DNA of 64,000 nt, taken from NCBI RefSeq assembly GCF_900496965.1, contig NZ_UFQB01000002.1, positions 310,001 to 374,000 of the forward strand. Reading direction: 5' to 3'. The DNA is from Achromobacter agilis. Its GTDB lineage: Bacteria > Pseudomonadota > Gammaproteobacteria > Burkholderiales > Burkholderiaceae_B. The notes below the pieces were generated by a model that saw only the letters and a list, made by a program, of their open reading frames with translations, was not told the origin of the DNA and made no database searches. A program made the translations under genes and the position numbers. Positions 25,887 to 34,630 of this stretch are shown here, one piece after another (within the stretch, counting starts at the first letter, position 1; the number at the start of each line of letters is the position of its first letter).

Positions 25887-27098
25887 TCAGTGTGTAGCGA
25901 TTTCAAGATAGTGTTCGACCGCCGTCCTGGCGAACAGCGGATCGTTGATGTGGCAAGGCACGCGCACCAGGCGGCGGTCGGCCGTCTGCTGCACATTCGC
26001 CTCCAATGCGGCGAACAGGGCGGCATCGGCCTCCGGATCCCAGAACGACTGGTCCGGCGCATCCAGCGCGGACACGCCGCCCTCGGGAATCAGGAAACGC
26101 ACCGGGCCCTGGCAGCGGTTCAGCCGGGCGGCGATCCACTCGCCCTGCCGGACGTTCTCTTCCACGGTGGTCCGCATCAGCGTCACCTGCGGGTTATGGG
26201 GATAGAACTTGCGGCCCCGGTAGCGTTCCGGCACGGTATCCATGGCGCCGAAATTCACCATGTCCAGCGCGCCGCAGGAGCCCACGTAGGGCGCGCCCGT
26301 GCGGGCCACGGCGCCGAAGCGGTCCTCCGTGCAGGCCAGCACGCCGCCGAAAAGCAGGTCGCAGACTTCGGTGGTGGTCAGGTCCAGCACGCCGGCCAGC
26401 AAATGACTGTCCAGCAGCTTTTCCATCGACTGCCCGCCGGTGCCCGTGGCGTGGAACACCAGGCAGTCGTAGCGGGACTCCAGCAGCGGGGTCACCTGCT
26501 GCACGCAGGGCGTGGTGACTCCGAACATGGTGATCCCCACGGCGGGCCGGCCATCGTCCGCCGCGGCGCTGGCCGCCTGCCGGAAGGCCCCGCCGATCAT
26601 GCCGGCGGCATTGGCCAGCACCCGGCGCGAAATGCGGTTCAGGCCCGCGACGTCGGTCACGGAATACATCATGGCGATGTCGGACGGCCCCACATAGGGC
26701 GCGACATTGCCCGAGGCCATCGTCGACACCATCAGCTTGGGCGTGCCGATGGGCAGCGCGCGCATGGCCGGGGTGATCAGGGCAGTGCCGCCCGAACCGC
26801 CCAGGCCCAGCAGGGCGCCGATGCCGGCGTTGCCGGCGGCATAGCGTTCGAAGGCCTGCGCCATCGCCGCGATGGCCGTGCCGCGGTCGCCGGTGAAAAC
26901 GGCCCCGGCGCCATCGGGATGGCACGCGGCCACCTCCTGCGCCTGCACCTGGGCCGCGCTGGCGGCGCCCGACGTGGACACGTCCACCGATACGGCATCC
27001 AGCCCTTCCCGCTCGAGCAGGCCCACCACGTAGTCGGCCTCGTGGCCCTTCGTGTCGTAAGTGGCGGCAACGTAGACCCGCCGGTTCGAATGCGTCAT
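25887..27098 (-). CDS. UPF0261 / Tm-1-like ATP-binding domain protein
   Basis: A 403-residue protein of the UPF0261 family, homologous to the N-terminal half of plant Tm-1. It shows [19 protein letters not shown] near 6-24, [19 protein letters not shown] near 90-108 (nucleotide-binding glycine-rich loop), [19 protein letters not shown] and [13 protein letters not shown]. The start ATG at 27098 follows GGAGGAGTC; an in-frame extension to 27188 is rejected. It is the first gene of a leftward unit with the TIM-barrel and SRPBCC genes and is divergent from a TetR gene. The biochemical function is unknown. Confidence 0.87.
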   Translation of the reverse strand: MTHSNRRVYVAATYDTKGHEADYVVGLLEREGLDAVSVDVSTSGAASAAQVQAQEVAACHPDGAGAVFTGDRGTAIAAMAQAFERYAAGNAGIGALLGLGGSGGTALITPAMRALPIGTPKLMVSTMASGNVAPYVGPSDIAMMYSVTDVAGLNRISRRVLANAAGMIGGAFRQAASAAADDGRPAVGITMFGVTTPCVQQVTPLLESRYDCLVFHATGTGGQSMEKLLDSHLLAGVLDLTTTEVCDLLFGGVLACTEDRFGAVARTGAPYVGSCGALDMVNFGAMDTVPERYRGRKFYPHNPQVTLMRTTVEENVRQGEWIAARLNRCQGPVRFLIPEGGVSALDAPDQSFWDPEADAALFAALEANVQQTADRRLVRVPCHINDPLFARTAVEHYLEIATH

Positions 27099-27170
27099 GA
27101 CTCCTCCGCGGGCGGCTACACTCGGTGCGCGCCTCGATATGTGAGGCCGCAAGGCCTGTAGAATCAAGAA

Positions 27171-27908
27171 ATGAGACGAAAGAATCATACTGAGACACCC
27201 GTCTCACGTCAAACCCGATCCCCTGGCGAAAGCGCGCCGGCAAGCGCCAGCGCGGCGCGGCTCATCGCCCCCGCCAGCCCCCAGGCCGCCGCCAGCGGCG
27301 AACCCCCGCATGGGCCGCGGGCGCGCATGCGCAAGACCCTGCTGGACGCCGCGCAGCAATTGATGGCGCAGGGCATCACGCCCTCCGTCGCCGAGCTGGC
27401 CGAGCACGCCCGGGTCTCGCGTGCCACGGCCTATCGCTACTTCCCCAGCCAAAGCGCGCTGATCGCGGCGGTGGTGGACGAAAGCCTGGGGCCGATCCTG
27501 GCGTGGGATTCGGACGCGCCCGGCGCCGCCGCGCGTGTCGACGAATTGCTGCGCTTTGCCTATCCCCGGCTTGAATCGCACGAAGCGCCGCTGCGCGCGG
27601 CCATCATGGTGTCCCTGCAGCAGCACGCCGAGGCCAACGCCGGCAAGGCTGGCGCCGAGCCCAGGTTGGTGCGCGGCCATCGGGTCGACATCCTCAAGCG
27701 CGCCATCGCGCCGCTCGCCGCCGAACTCACGCCCGCCCAACAGGACCGCGTGGCTCAGGCCTTGTCGTTGGTCTACGGCACCGAAGTGTTCCTGGTGCTG
27801 AAAGACATCTGGAAGCTGGAGCTGCCCGAACTCACGGATGTGGCGCGCTGGACGGCCAAGGCCATCATCGCGCAGGCATTGGCCGAGGCGAAGGCCGGCA
27901 AGCGCTAG
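27171..27908 (+). CDS. TetR-family transcriptional regulator
   Basis: A 245-residue frame from 27171 with a TetR helix-turn-helix at about residues 53-98 ([37 protein letters not shown]). The first 50 residues are low-complexity Ala/Pro/Ser/Arg, so the true start may be further in; ATG 27327 (residue 53) sits directly before the HTH. It is divergent from the Tm-1-like genes and probably controls them. A palindrome lies inside the first codons, which favours either autoregulation or a later start. Confidence 0.85.
   Translation: MRRKNHTETPVSRQTRSPGESAPASASAARLIAPASPQAAASGEPPHGPRARMRKTLLDAAQQLMAQGITPSVAELAEHARVSRATAYRYFPSQSALIAAVVDESLGPILAWDSDAPGAAARVDELLRFAYPRLESHEAPLRAAIMVSLQQHAEANAGKAGAEPRLVRGHRVDILKRAIAPLAAELTPAQQDRVAQALSLVYGTEVFLVLKDIWKLELPELTDVARWTAKAIIAQALAEAKAGKR
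27191..27206. promoter_or_regulatory. Inverted repeat TGAGAC-N4-GTCTCA near TetR start
   Basis: TGAGACACCCGTCTCA has perfect six-base arms and lies 21-36 bases into the longest TetR reading frame. A further GAGAC is at 27174-27178. Such a symmetrical element between divergent genes is the expected form of a TetR operator. Confidence 0.5.
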
Positions 27909-27943
27909 CGGCGGCGGCCCGCGCCGGCATCAGGCCATTGCCA

Positions 27944-28762
27944 TCAGGCGCGCCGGCGCATACGGGCGGAAATCGCCCGGGCCGTGCGGCACAGCGGTTC
28001 CAGAAATTGCTCCACCATCTGGTCGGCCGACCGCACGCCCTGGATCCACACGATGTTCACGCATCCGTAGAGCCGCCCGGGCGCGGCCACGATAGGAACG
28101 GCGATGGCCTCCAGCCTATCGTTCTGGTCCTTGCGCGTCTTGTCGTAGTCGCCGCCGAAACGCTGCTCGCGCAGGCCGTAGCCCTGGCGGCGGGTCTGCT
28201 CCAGCAAATCGGCCACCGCCGCGCAATCGTGCGCCAGCGCGTCCCCCTCGCGGCGGCTGCGGCGCAGCGCCGCCAGGATTGAATCGCGCTCTTTCTCGGC
28301 GCAGAACGCCAGGTAGGCGCGCCCCACCGCGGACCGCAGCATATTGATCTGGAAGCCGATGTTGTCCCTGCGGATCGTGAAGTAGGACTGGCTGCGGTTG
28401 GTTTCGCGCACGATCATCGCGCTGCCGCGCCGCACGGTGAGGTCCGACGGCCAAAGCACCTCTGCCTGCAGCCGGTCCAGTTCGGGCGCCGCGCACTGGC
28501 CCAGCAGATCCAGCACCCGTGCCCGCCGGCTAGGCTCATTGAGCGTGCTGGCCGGGCAGAAGTAATCGTCGGCGATCCGCCGCCAGATCAGGCCGCGCAA
28601 TTGCAGCGTGGCCAGGATGCGCAGCAGCGTGGCTTTGGCGTATCCGGTGCGCACATGCAATTCCTGCAGGCTCGCGCCCTGCGTGGCGCGCACCTCGTCC
28701 AGCACGATCAGGCCGCGCTCCAGCGCATCGATCGTCTTCACTTTCGGATTCCACCGGCTCAT
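27944..28762 (-). CDS. IclR-family transcriptional regulator
   Basis: A 272-residue IclR protein. The winged HTH spans about residues 6-70 (KTIDALERGLIVLDEVRATQG, VRTGYAKATLLRILATLQ). The effector domain follows and includes the typical SAVGRAYLAF and a VNIVWIQG strand near the end. The start ATG at 28762 is preferred; a GTG at 28798 would add twelve residues but lies inside a 15-base palindrome. It is divergent from the ester hydrolase/hydroquinone operon and is its likely regulator. Confidence 0.9.
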   Translation of the reverse strand: MSRWNPKVKTIDALERGLIVLDEVRATQGASLQELHVRTGYAKATLLRILATLQLRGLIWRRIADDYFCPASTLNEPSRRARVLDLLGQCAAPELDRLQAEVLWPSDLTVRRGSAMIVRETNRSQSYFTIRRDNIGFQINMLRSAVGRAYLAFCAEKERDSILAALRRSRREGDALAHDCAAVADLLEQTRRQGYGLREQRFGGDYDKTRKDQNDRLEAIAVPIVAAPGRLYGCVNIVWIQGVRSADQMVEQFLEPLCRTARAISARMRRRA

Positions 28763-28792
28763 TCCACGCCCTTTTTCACCCAAGCCTGAATA

Positions 28793-28807
28793 TTTCACTC
28801 AGTGAAA
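28793..28807. promoter_or_regulatory. Perfect palindrome TTTCACTCAGTGAAA, probable IclR operator
   Basis: A 7-1-7 perfect palindrome lies in the 141-base gap between the IclR gene and the divergent hydrolase gene. Its shape and position are those of IclR-family sites. It is the only symmetric element of this strength in the gap. Confidence 0.65.
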
Positions 28808-28903
28808 CTCTAGCAAATCATGCTTGAGCCGCCCAGTCCCCCCGAAATATCGTGGCACCTATCGAAAGCCGTTGTGGCTGCCGGAACAGGACGAGAGGCG
28901 GGG

Positions 28904-30481
28904 ATGAGCGGACAGGCTGCGCGCAATGTGCTCTGGATCATGTGCGACCAACTGCGTTGGGACTATCTGTCCTGCTATGGGCATCCGCGCCTGCGCACGC
29001 CCAACATCGATCGCCTGGCCGCCGAAGGCGTGCGTTTCGACAACGCCTTCGTGCAAGGCCCGGTCTGCGGCCCCTCGCGCATGTCCTACTACACCGGCCG
29101 CTACGTCACCAGCCACGGCGCGGTATGGAACTTCGTGCCCATGTCCGTCGGCGAAATGACGCTGGGCGACTACCTGCGCCCGCTGGGCGTGCGCGTGGCG
29201 GTCGCGGGCAAAACGCATATCGAGGCGGACCGGACCGGCATGCAGCGCCTGGGGATCGACCCCGCCAGCGCGGCCGGCGTCCTGGCGGCGGAAGGCGGGT
29301 TCGAGCCCTACGACCGCGACGACGGGATCTGGCCTCCGGGCTTCAGCGACGAGTCGCACCGCTACACGCAATACCTGCGCAAGCAAGGCTACGGCGGCGC
29401 CAATCCCTGGCACGACCACGCCAACTCGGCGCTGGGCGCGAGCGGTGAGATTCTCTCCGGCTGGAACATGCGCTATGCCGGCCTGCCCGCCCGCGTCGAT
29501 GAGGCCGACGCCGAAACGCCCTACATGACCCGGCGCGCCATCGAGTTCATCGAGCAAAGCGGCGAGCAGCCCTGGGTGCTGCATCTTTCCTACATCAAGC
29601 CGCACTGGCCCTATGTCGCTCCCGCGCCCTATCACGCGATGTACTCGATCGACGACGTGCTGGCCGCGAAGCGGGTGCCCCGCGAACTGGAGAACGCGCA
29701 CCCCGTGCTGCAAGGTTTCCGCCAGGCGGAGGTAAGCAGGAACTTCTCCTGCGACCACGTGCGCGAGACGGTCGTCCCCACCTATATGGGCCTGATCAAG
29801 CAGGTGGACGACCAGTTGGGCGTGCTGTTCGACTACCTGCGGCGCAGCGGCCGCGACCAGGACACGATGGTGATCTTCTGCAGCGACCACGGCGACTACC
29901 TGGGCGATCACTATCTGGGCGAAAAGGAGCTGTTCCACGATTGCGTGACCAAGGTGCCGCTGATCATCCGCCTGCCCGGCGCCGGCGCGCGGCGCGGCGC
30001 CGTGGAATCGCGGCTGGTGGAAGCAATAGACCTGGTCCCCACCATCCTGGACGCCATGGGCGCGGACATCCCCGACCACATCCTGGAAGGACGCTCCCTG
30101 CTGCCGCTGCTGCGCGGCGCCCAGCCCGCCGGCTGGCGCCCCGCCGTGTTCTCGGAAAACAACTATGCGTTCCGCGACTTCGTGCGCGAGCCGCTGGGCC
30201 GTCCCGCCGATGGCTGCCACACCATCATGGTGCGCGACCACGAATGGAAGTACGTCCATTTCGAAGGCCTGCGTCCGCAACTATTCAACTTGCGCGCCGA
30301 CCCGGAGGAGTTCGACGACCTGGGCGCGGACCCCGCGCATGCCCCTATCCGGGAACGCTACCAGACCATGCTGTTCGACTGGCTGCGCAACCGCAAGATC
30401 CATCCCACCGTCAGCCACGCCGCCATGACGGAATGGACACGCAAGGAGGAATCGGCCGGCATCCATATCGGCAGGTGGTAG
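28904..30481 (+). CDS. Sulfatase-superfamily enzyme of the phosphonate monoester hydrolase / phosphodiesterase group
   Basis: A 525-residue alkaline-phosphatase-superfamily hydrolase. Cys55 in VCGPSR is the residue converted to formylglycine (motif C-x-P-S-R). Metal ligands are at Asp15 (CDQ) and Asp328-His329 (CSDHGDYLGD). The overall pattern, including YIKPHWPYVAPAPYHAMY and WKYVHFEGL near the end, resembles phosphonate monoester hydrolases, which also cleave phosphodiesters and aryl sulfates. No signal peptide is visible. The start ATG at 28904 precedes the conserved MSGQAARNVLWIMCDQ. It is the first gene of the hydroquinone operon, so the likely role is to release a phenol from an ester. 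Confidence 0.85.
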   Translation: MSGQAARNVLWIMCDQLRWDYLSCYGHPRLRTPNIDRLAAEGVRFDNAFVQGPVCGPSRMSYYTGRYVTSHGAVWNFVPMSVGEMTLGDYLRPLGVRVAVAGKTHIEADRTGMQRLGIDPASAAGVLAAEGGFEPYDRDDGIWPPGFSDESHRYTQYLRKQGYGGANPWHDHANSALGASGEILSGWNMRYAGLPARVDEADAETPYMTRRAIEFIEQSGEQPWVLHLSYIKPHWPYVAPAPYHAMYSIDDVLAAKRVPRELENAHPVLQGFRQAEVSRNFSCDHVRETVVPTYMGLIKQVDDQLGVLFDYLRRSGRDQDTMVIFCSDHGDYLGDHYLGEKELFHDCVTKVPLIIRLPGAGARRGAVESRLVEAIDLVPTILDAMGADIPDHILEGRSLLPLLRGAQPAGWRPAVFSENNYAFRDFVREPLGRPADGCHTIMVRDHEWKYVHFEGLRPQLFNLRADPEEFDDLGADPAHAPIRERYQTMLFDWLRNRKIHPTVSHAAMTEWTRKEESAGIHIGRW

Positions 30482-30528
30482 CGCAGCACGCCCGGACCAG
30501 GGCGTCTGGAAAATAATCAGGAGACAGC

Positions 30529-31497
30529 ATGAAACCGCATTTACTTGCGCTGGCAGCCTGCATGGCCGCCAGCATGGCGTCGCACGCCCAGCCGAAAGAG
30601 GACTGGCCCACGCGCGCCATCCGCATCGTGGTCGCTTTTCCCGCGGGATCGCCGGGCGACACGGCGGCGCGCATCGTGGCCGACGCGGTGGGGCAGTCGC
30701 TCAAGCAACCGCTCATCATCGAGAACCGCCCTGGCGCGGGCGGCAATATCGGCGCGGAAGCGGTGGCCCGGTCGCCCGCCGACGGCTACACCTTCCTGGA
30801 GGCGCCCGACACCATCGTCACCATCAACCCCGCCATCTACCGCAAGCTCAATTTCAAGGCGGACGACCTGACGCCCGTGGTCGCGCTGGCGAACTTCAAC
30901 CAGATGCTGGTGTGCTCGGCCTCGTCGGGCCTGCGCACGCTGGCGCAGCTGGACGCGCAGGCCAGGAAGACGCCCGGCGCGCTCAGCTACGCCTCCGGCG
31001 GCCAGGGCGTGCCCGGCCACCTGGCGATGGAGCTTTATCTGTCCGGCGCCGGCCTGAGCATCCTGCATGTCCCCTACAAGGGGCCGTCGCCCGCCACCCA
31101 GGATGTGCTGGCGGGACAGGTCCCCTGCGGCTATCTGGCGTCCCCCGTGGTCGCGCCCTATGTAGCGGCAGGCAAGCTCTACGGGCTGGCGGTATCCGGC
31201 GCCGAGCGTTCGGTCCAGGCGCCGAATGTGCCGACCATGCAGCAAGCGGGCGTGGCTGGCTACGACGCCACCTTTCGCGAAATGCTGTTCGCCCCCAAAG
31301 GCACGCCAGCCGGCATCGTGGCCCGCATGAATGAAGAAGTGGCGCGCGCGCTGGCGCTGCCGGAGGTTAAGCGGAAGCTGCAGGCCAACGACCTGGATCC
31401 CCTGCCCGAACCGCCCGACGCGACCGCGCGCCGCCTGCGCGAGGACGCCGCCAAATGGACGGGCGTCATCCGCAAGATCAACCTCAAGGTGGACTGA
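30529..31497 (+). CDS. Bug/TctC-family solute-binding protein
   Basis: A 322-residue periplasmic binding protein. The signal peptide ends near SHA-QPKEDWPTR; the mature segment has RIVVAFPAGSPGDTAARI, ENRPGAGGNIGAEAVARSP and DGYTFLEAPDT. It lies between the ester hydrolase and the ring-cleavage genes with gaps of 47 and 69 bases, so it may bind the substrate of the hydrolase. The membrane subunits of the transporter are not nearby. Confidence 0.92.
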   Translation: MKPHLLALAACMAASMASHAQPKEDWPTRAIRIVVAFPAGSPGDTAARIVADAVGQSLKQPLIIENRPGAGGNIGAEAVARSPADGYTFLEAPDTIVTINPAIYRKLNFKADDLTPVVALANFNQMLVCSASSGLRTLAQLDAQARKTPGALSYASGGQGVPGHLAMELYLSGAGLSILHVPYKGPSPATQDVLAGQVPCGYLASPVVAPYVAAGKLYGLAVSGAERSVQAPNVPTMQQAGVAGYDATFREMLFAPKGTPAGIVARMNEEVARALALPEVKRKLQANDLDPLPEPPDATARRLREDAAKWTGVIRKINLKVD

Positions 31498-31566
31498 TAC
31501 GCCCGCCCCGCTCCCTCCGTCCGCGCCGTATCCGCCGCGGACGGCCTTACCGACACAGGAGGCATC

Positions 31567-32061
31567 ATGAATACCGCAGCACCCAATACCGTCTTCGGCT
31601 CGCTGACGCACTACCGCAAGGGATCTATCGAGATCACGCAGGGCTCGCCCCGCCACTACGTCTTTTCCAACATCTTCGAGGTGGCCGCCAGCGCTGCGCC
31701 ATACGAGAAAGTGGTGGTCGGCAAGAACCTGGAGTACGTCATCGAAACCCTGCGGGCCGAGGGCGTTTCCCCATGGTATGCCTGCAGCCATGACGAGTTC
31801 GTCATCCTGATGGACGGCCAGGCCGAAGTCGAATTCCTGGCCCTGGACCAGCCGCCCGCGGCCGCCGACGGCGCCGTGCCGGCGGGGCCGGCGCCCGCGG
31901 GCAAGCCCATGGGCCGTGTGCTGCTGGGCCGCGGGCATCAATGCCTGCTGCCGGCCGGCTGCGCCTACCGCTTCACGGCGCCCTATCCGGGCGTGCTGCT
32001 GATTCAGACCCGCGCCGGTGAACTGTCCGTCGAGAAATGGGCAGACATCTGCCTGCAATAG
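31567..32061 (+). CDS. hapC: Hydroquinone 1,2-dioxygenase small subunit (HapC-like)
   Basis: A 164-residue cupin-like protein whose size and order match the 17-18 kDa small subunit of the two-component hydroquinone dioxygenase (HapCD of Pseudomonas). It contains YEKVVVGKNLEYVIETLRAEG near 45-65, SPWYACSHDEFVILMDG and LLPAGCAYRF. It starts with a good AGGAGGC and is followed at 46 bases by the large subunit gene. The enzyme cleaves hydroquinone to 4-hydroxymuconic semialdehyde. Assignment rests on partner order and length together with sequence character. Confidence 0.82.
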   Translation: MNTAAPNTVFGSLTHYRKGSIEITQGSPRHYVFSNIFEVAASAAPYEKVVVGKNLEYVIETLRAEGVSPWYACSHDEFVILMDGQAEVEFLALDQPPAAADGAVPAGPAPAGKPMGRVLLGRGHQCLLPAGCAYRFTAPYPGVLLIQTRAGELSVEKWADICLQ

Positions 32062-32106
32062 ACCGCGCGCACCCACGCCCCCCCCTTTTCCTTCAGGAGT
32101 AACGAC

Positions 32107-33126
32107 ATGGCCATGCTGGACACCCCCGCGCCCACTCCCTCGTTCGCCGCCGGCAAAGTCACCGCCGGCGCTGCCGACGCCGCCACCGGCTACAAGCGCT
32201 TCGATCTCGGCGCGTTCACCTTCATCCGCGACGAATACTTCGTCAAGGTGCACTGGCCTTCCAAGGGCCAGACGCGCACCCACGCCATTGCGGCCGACGC
32301 CTTTCTGCGCGCCCTGATGCGCGACGTGGCGTGGGGCTTCTTCTACGGCTGGGTCAACTTCGATCACGTGTTCGGCACGCGCAACCACTACGGCAAGGTG
32401 GACGTCTACGCCGGTTCGTTCAACGGCGTAATGAAGGCCGCAGGCGTGGACTACACGGAGACATTCGACACCCCGCTCATCATGGCCACCTTCAAGGCGA
32501 TGCTGCTCGACTGGACCAACGAAGGCTTCGATCCCTTCGCCGCCCCCGAGGAAACCGGCACCGCGTTCGGTCGCAAGCACGGCGACAACATCGCCGCCAT
32601 CGAGCGCACACGCATCGCCACGCGGCGCATGCCGGGCCTGCCCGAAGACTCCCCGCTGCGCGATGACCTGCCGGTCAACCGGGCGTTCTCGGACGTGACC
32701 CAGGACGAGCCGCAGGTTCATGCCGAGCCGGGCTTCGAAGGATCGCTTCACGCCTTCAATCTGTTCAAGTATCTGTCGCGTTCGGACGTCACCTGGAACC
32801 CCTCCGTCACTTCCGTCTGCGGCGCCAGCCTGTTCTGCCCCACCACAGAAGAGTTCGTCCTGCCGGTCTTTCACGGCAATGACCGCGTGGAGTGGTTCCT
32901 GCAGCTGTCCGACGAGATCGTCTGGGACATCGGCGACAAGGACACCGGCGCGCCGCGGGCCCGCGTCACGATGCGCGCGGGGGACATCTGCGCCATGCCC
33001 GCCGACATCCGCCACCAGGGATATTCGACCAAGCGCTCGATGTTGCTGGTCTGGGAGAACGCGACCCCCGACCTGCCCCAGCGCTATGAAAGCGGCGAAC
33101 TCCCGCCCTACCCGGTCGAGTTCTGA
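32107..33126 (+). CDS. hapD: Hydroquinone 1,2-dioxygenase large subunit (HapD-like)
   Basis: A 339-residue protein matching the 38 kDa large subunit of hydroquinone dioxygenase. Recognisable segments are YKRFDLGAFTFIRDEYFVKVHW near 28-49, NFDHVFGTRNHYGKVDVYAGSF, and a cupin-like C-terminal part with EWFLQLSDEIVWDIGD and MRAGDICAMPADIRHQGYS. The iron ligands are probably among these conserved His/Glu residues. It pairs with the preceding small-subunit gene and is followed by a matching semialdehyde dehydrogenase. This makes a HapCDE order. Confidence 0.83.
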   Translation: MAMLDTPAPTPSFAAGKVTAGAADAATGYKRFDLGAFTFIRDEYFVKVHWPSKGQTRTHAIAADAFLRALMRDVAWGFFYGWVNFDHVFGTRNHYGKVDVYAGSFNGVMKAAGVDYTETFDTPLIMATFKAMLLDWTNEGFDPFAAPEETGTAFGRKHGDNIAAIERTRIATRRMPGLPEDSPLRDDLPVNRAFSDVTQDEPQVHAEPGFEGSLHAFNLFKYLSRSDVTWNPSVTSVCGASLFCPTTEEFVLPVFHGNDRVEWFLQLSDEIVWDIGDKDTGAPRARVTMRAGDICAMPADIRHQGYSTKRSMLLVWENATPDLPQRYESGELPPYPVEF

Positions 33127-33160
33127 AGTCCCCAATCCTACTCGCAGCGAGTCCTCAACC

Positions 33161-34621
33161 ATGCAGAACAAACTCTTCATCGACGGCCGCTTCGTGGACG
33201 CGGCCGCCCGCGGCACGATAGACGTGCTGAATCCGCACGACGGTTCCCTCATCACCGCCATCGCCGCCGCCGAGGCGCAAGACGTGGACCGCGCGGTGCA
33301 GGCCGCCCAACGCGCGTTTCCCGCCTGGTCGCGGATGGGGGCCGCCGAACGCGGACGCCTTCTGCTCAAGCTGGCCGACCTCATCGAAGCCAACGCCGAG
33401 GAGCTGGCGCAACTTGAAACGCTGGACACCGGGCACCCGATCCGCGACACGCGCGGCCTGGACGTGCCGCGCACCGCCGGCTGCTTCCGCTATTTCGGCG
33501 GCATGGCCGACAAGCTGCAGGGCAGCGTCATCCCCGTCGAGGCCGGCTTCCTGAACTACGTGCAGCGCGCGCCCATCGGCGTCGTGGGCCAGATCGTGCC
33601 GTGGAATTTTCCCCTGATGTTCACCAGCTGGAAACTGGGGCCCGCGCTGGCCGCCGGCAACACGGTGGTGCTCAAGCCGTCGGAGCTAACCCCGCTGTCG
33701 ACCCTGCGCGTCGCCGAGCTGATGGCCGAGGCAGGCTTTCCCGACGGCGTCGTGAATATGGTTCCGGGCTACGGCCACACCGCGGGCCAGCGGCTTGCCG
33801 AGCATCCGGACGTGGGCAAGATCGCCTTCACAGGCTCGACTGCCACCGGCCGCCGCATCGTCGAGGCGTCCAAGGGAAATCTCAAACGCGTGCAGCTGGA
33901 ACTGGGCGGCAAGGGCGCCAACATCGTGTTCGACGACGCCAATCTCGACGCCGCCGTCAACGGCGCCGCCTGGGCCATCTTCCACAACCAGGGACAGGCC
34001 TGCATCGCGGGCTCCCGGCTGATGCTGCACGACAGGATCGCCGATGCGTTCCTCGAGCGCTTCACGGCGCTGGCGAACTCCATCCGCCTGGGCGATCCCC
34101 GTTCCCCCGATACGGAAATGGGTCCGCTGACCTCGGCCCAGCACCGCGACAAGGTGTTGTCCTACGTGAGCATCGCCGCCGAACAGGGCGCGCGCGTGCT
34201 GGCTGGCGGCAACGCGCCCGGCGGCGAGCTGTCCGCCGGCTACTACGTCGCCCCCACCATCGTGGAAGCCGGGCCCCGGGACCGGGTCGCGCAAGAGGAA
34301 GTGTTCGGCCCCTTTGTCACCGTGCTGCGCTTTGGCAGCGACGACGAAGCGCTGGCCATCGCCAACGCGACCGACTACGGGCTGGGCAGCGGCCTGTGGA
34401 CGCGCGACCTGGCGCGCGCCCACAAACTGGCAGGCGCCATCCATGCGGGCATGTGCTGGATCAACTGCTACAAGCGGGTCAATCCCGGCAGCCCCTTCGG
34501 CGGCGTGGGCCAGTCGGGCTACGGACGCGAAATGGGCTTCGAAGCCATGCATGACTACACTGAAGCCAGGTCCGTGTGGGTCAATGTGGACGCCGCCATG
34601 CCGCCGCATTTCAAGCGCTGA
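33161..34621 (+). CDS. hapE: 4-hydroxymuconic semialdehyde dehydrogenase (HapE-like aldehyde dehydrogenase)
   Basis: A 486-residue NAD-dependent aldehyde dehydrogenase with catalytic Cys281 (GQACIAGSR) and Glu247 (LELGGKG), and VPWNFPLMFTSWKLGPALAAG at the cofactor site. In the Hap pathway this enzyme oxidises 4-hydroxymuconic semialdehyde to maleylacetate. The start ATG at 33161 is chosen because the protein begins with the family-typical MQNKLFIDGRFVD. An in-frame extension to 32720 runs through hapD and is rejected. It starts 35 bases after hapD and lies ten bases before the intradiol dioxygenase gene. Confidence 0.86.
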   Translation: MQNKLFIDGRFVDAAARGTIDVLNPHDGSLITAIAAAEAQDVDRAVQAAQRAFPAWSRMGAAERGRLLLKLADLIEANAEELAQLETLDTGHPIRDTRGLDVPRTAGCFRYFGGMADKLQGSVIPVEAGFLNYVQRAPIGVVGQIVPWNFPLMFTSWKLGPALAAGNTVVLKPSELTPLSTLRVAELMAEAGFPDGVVNMVPGYGHTAGQRLAEHPDVGKIAFTGSTATGRRIVEASKGNLKRVQLELGGKGANIVFDDANLDAAVNGAAWAIFHNQGQACIAGSRLMLHDRIADAFLERFTALANSIRLGDPRSPDTEMGPLTSAQHRDKVLSYVSIAAEQGARVLAGGNAPGGELSAGYYVAPTIVEAGPRDRVAQEEVFGPFVTVLRFGSDDEALAIANATDYGLGSGLWTRDLARAHKLAGAIHAGMCWINCYKRVNPGSPFGGVGQSGYGREMGFEAMHDYTEARSVWVNVDAAMPPHFKR

Positions 34622-34630
34622 GGAACCGCC

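Noticed and set aside
30541-33474. 977-codon open frame on the minus strand opposite the Bug and hydroquinone dioxygenase genes
   Set aside because: It lies opposite five well-supported proteins. GC-rich third positions keep antisense frames open, and the translation is Arg/Gly/His/Ala-rich without family motifs.
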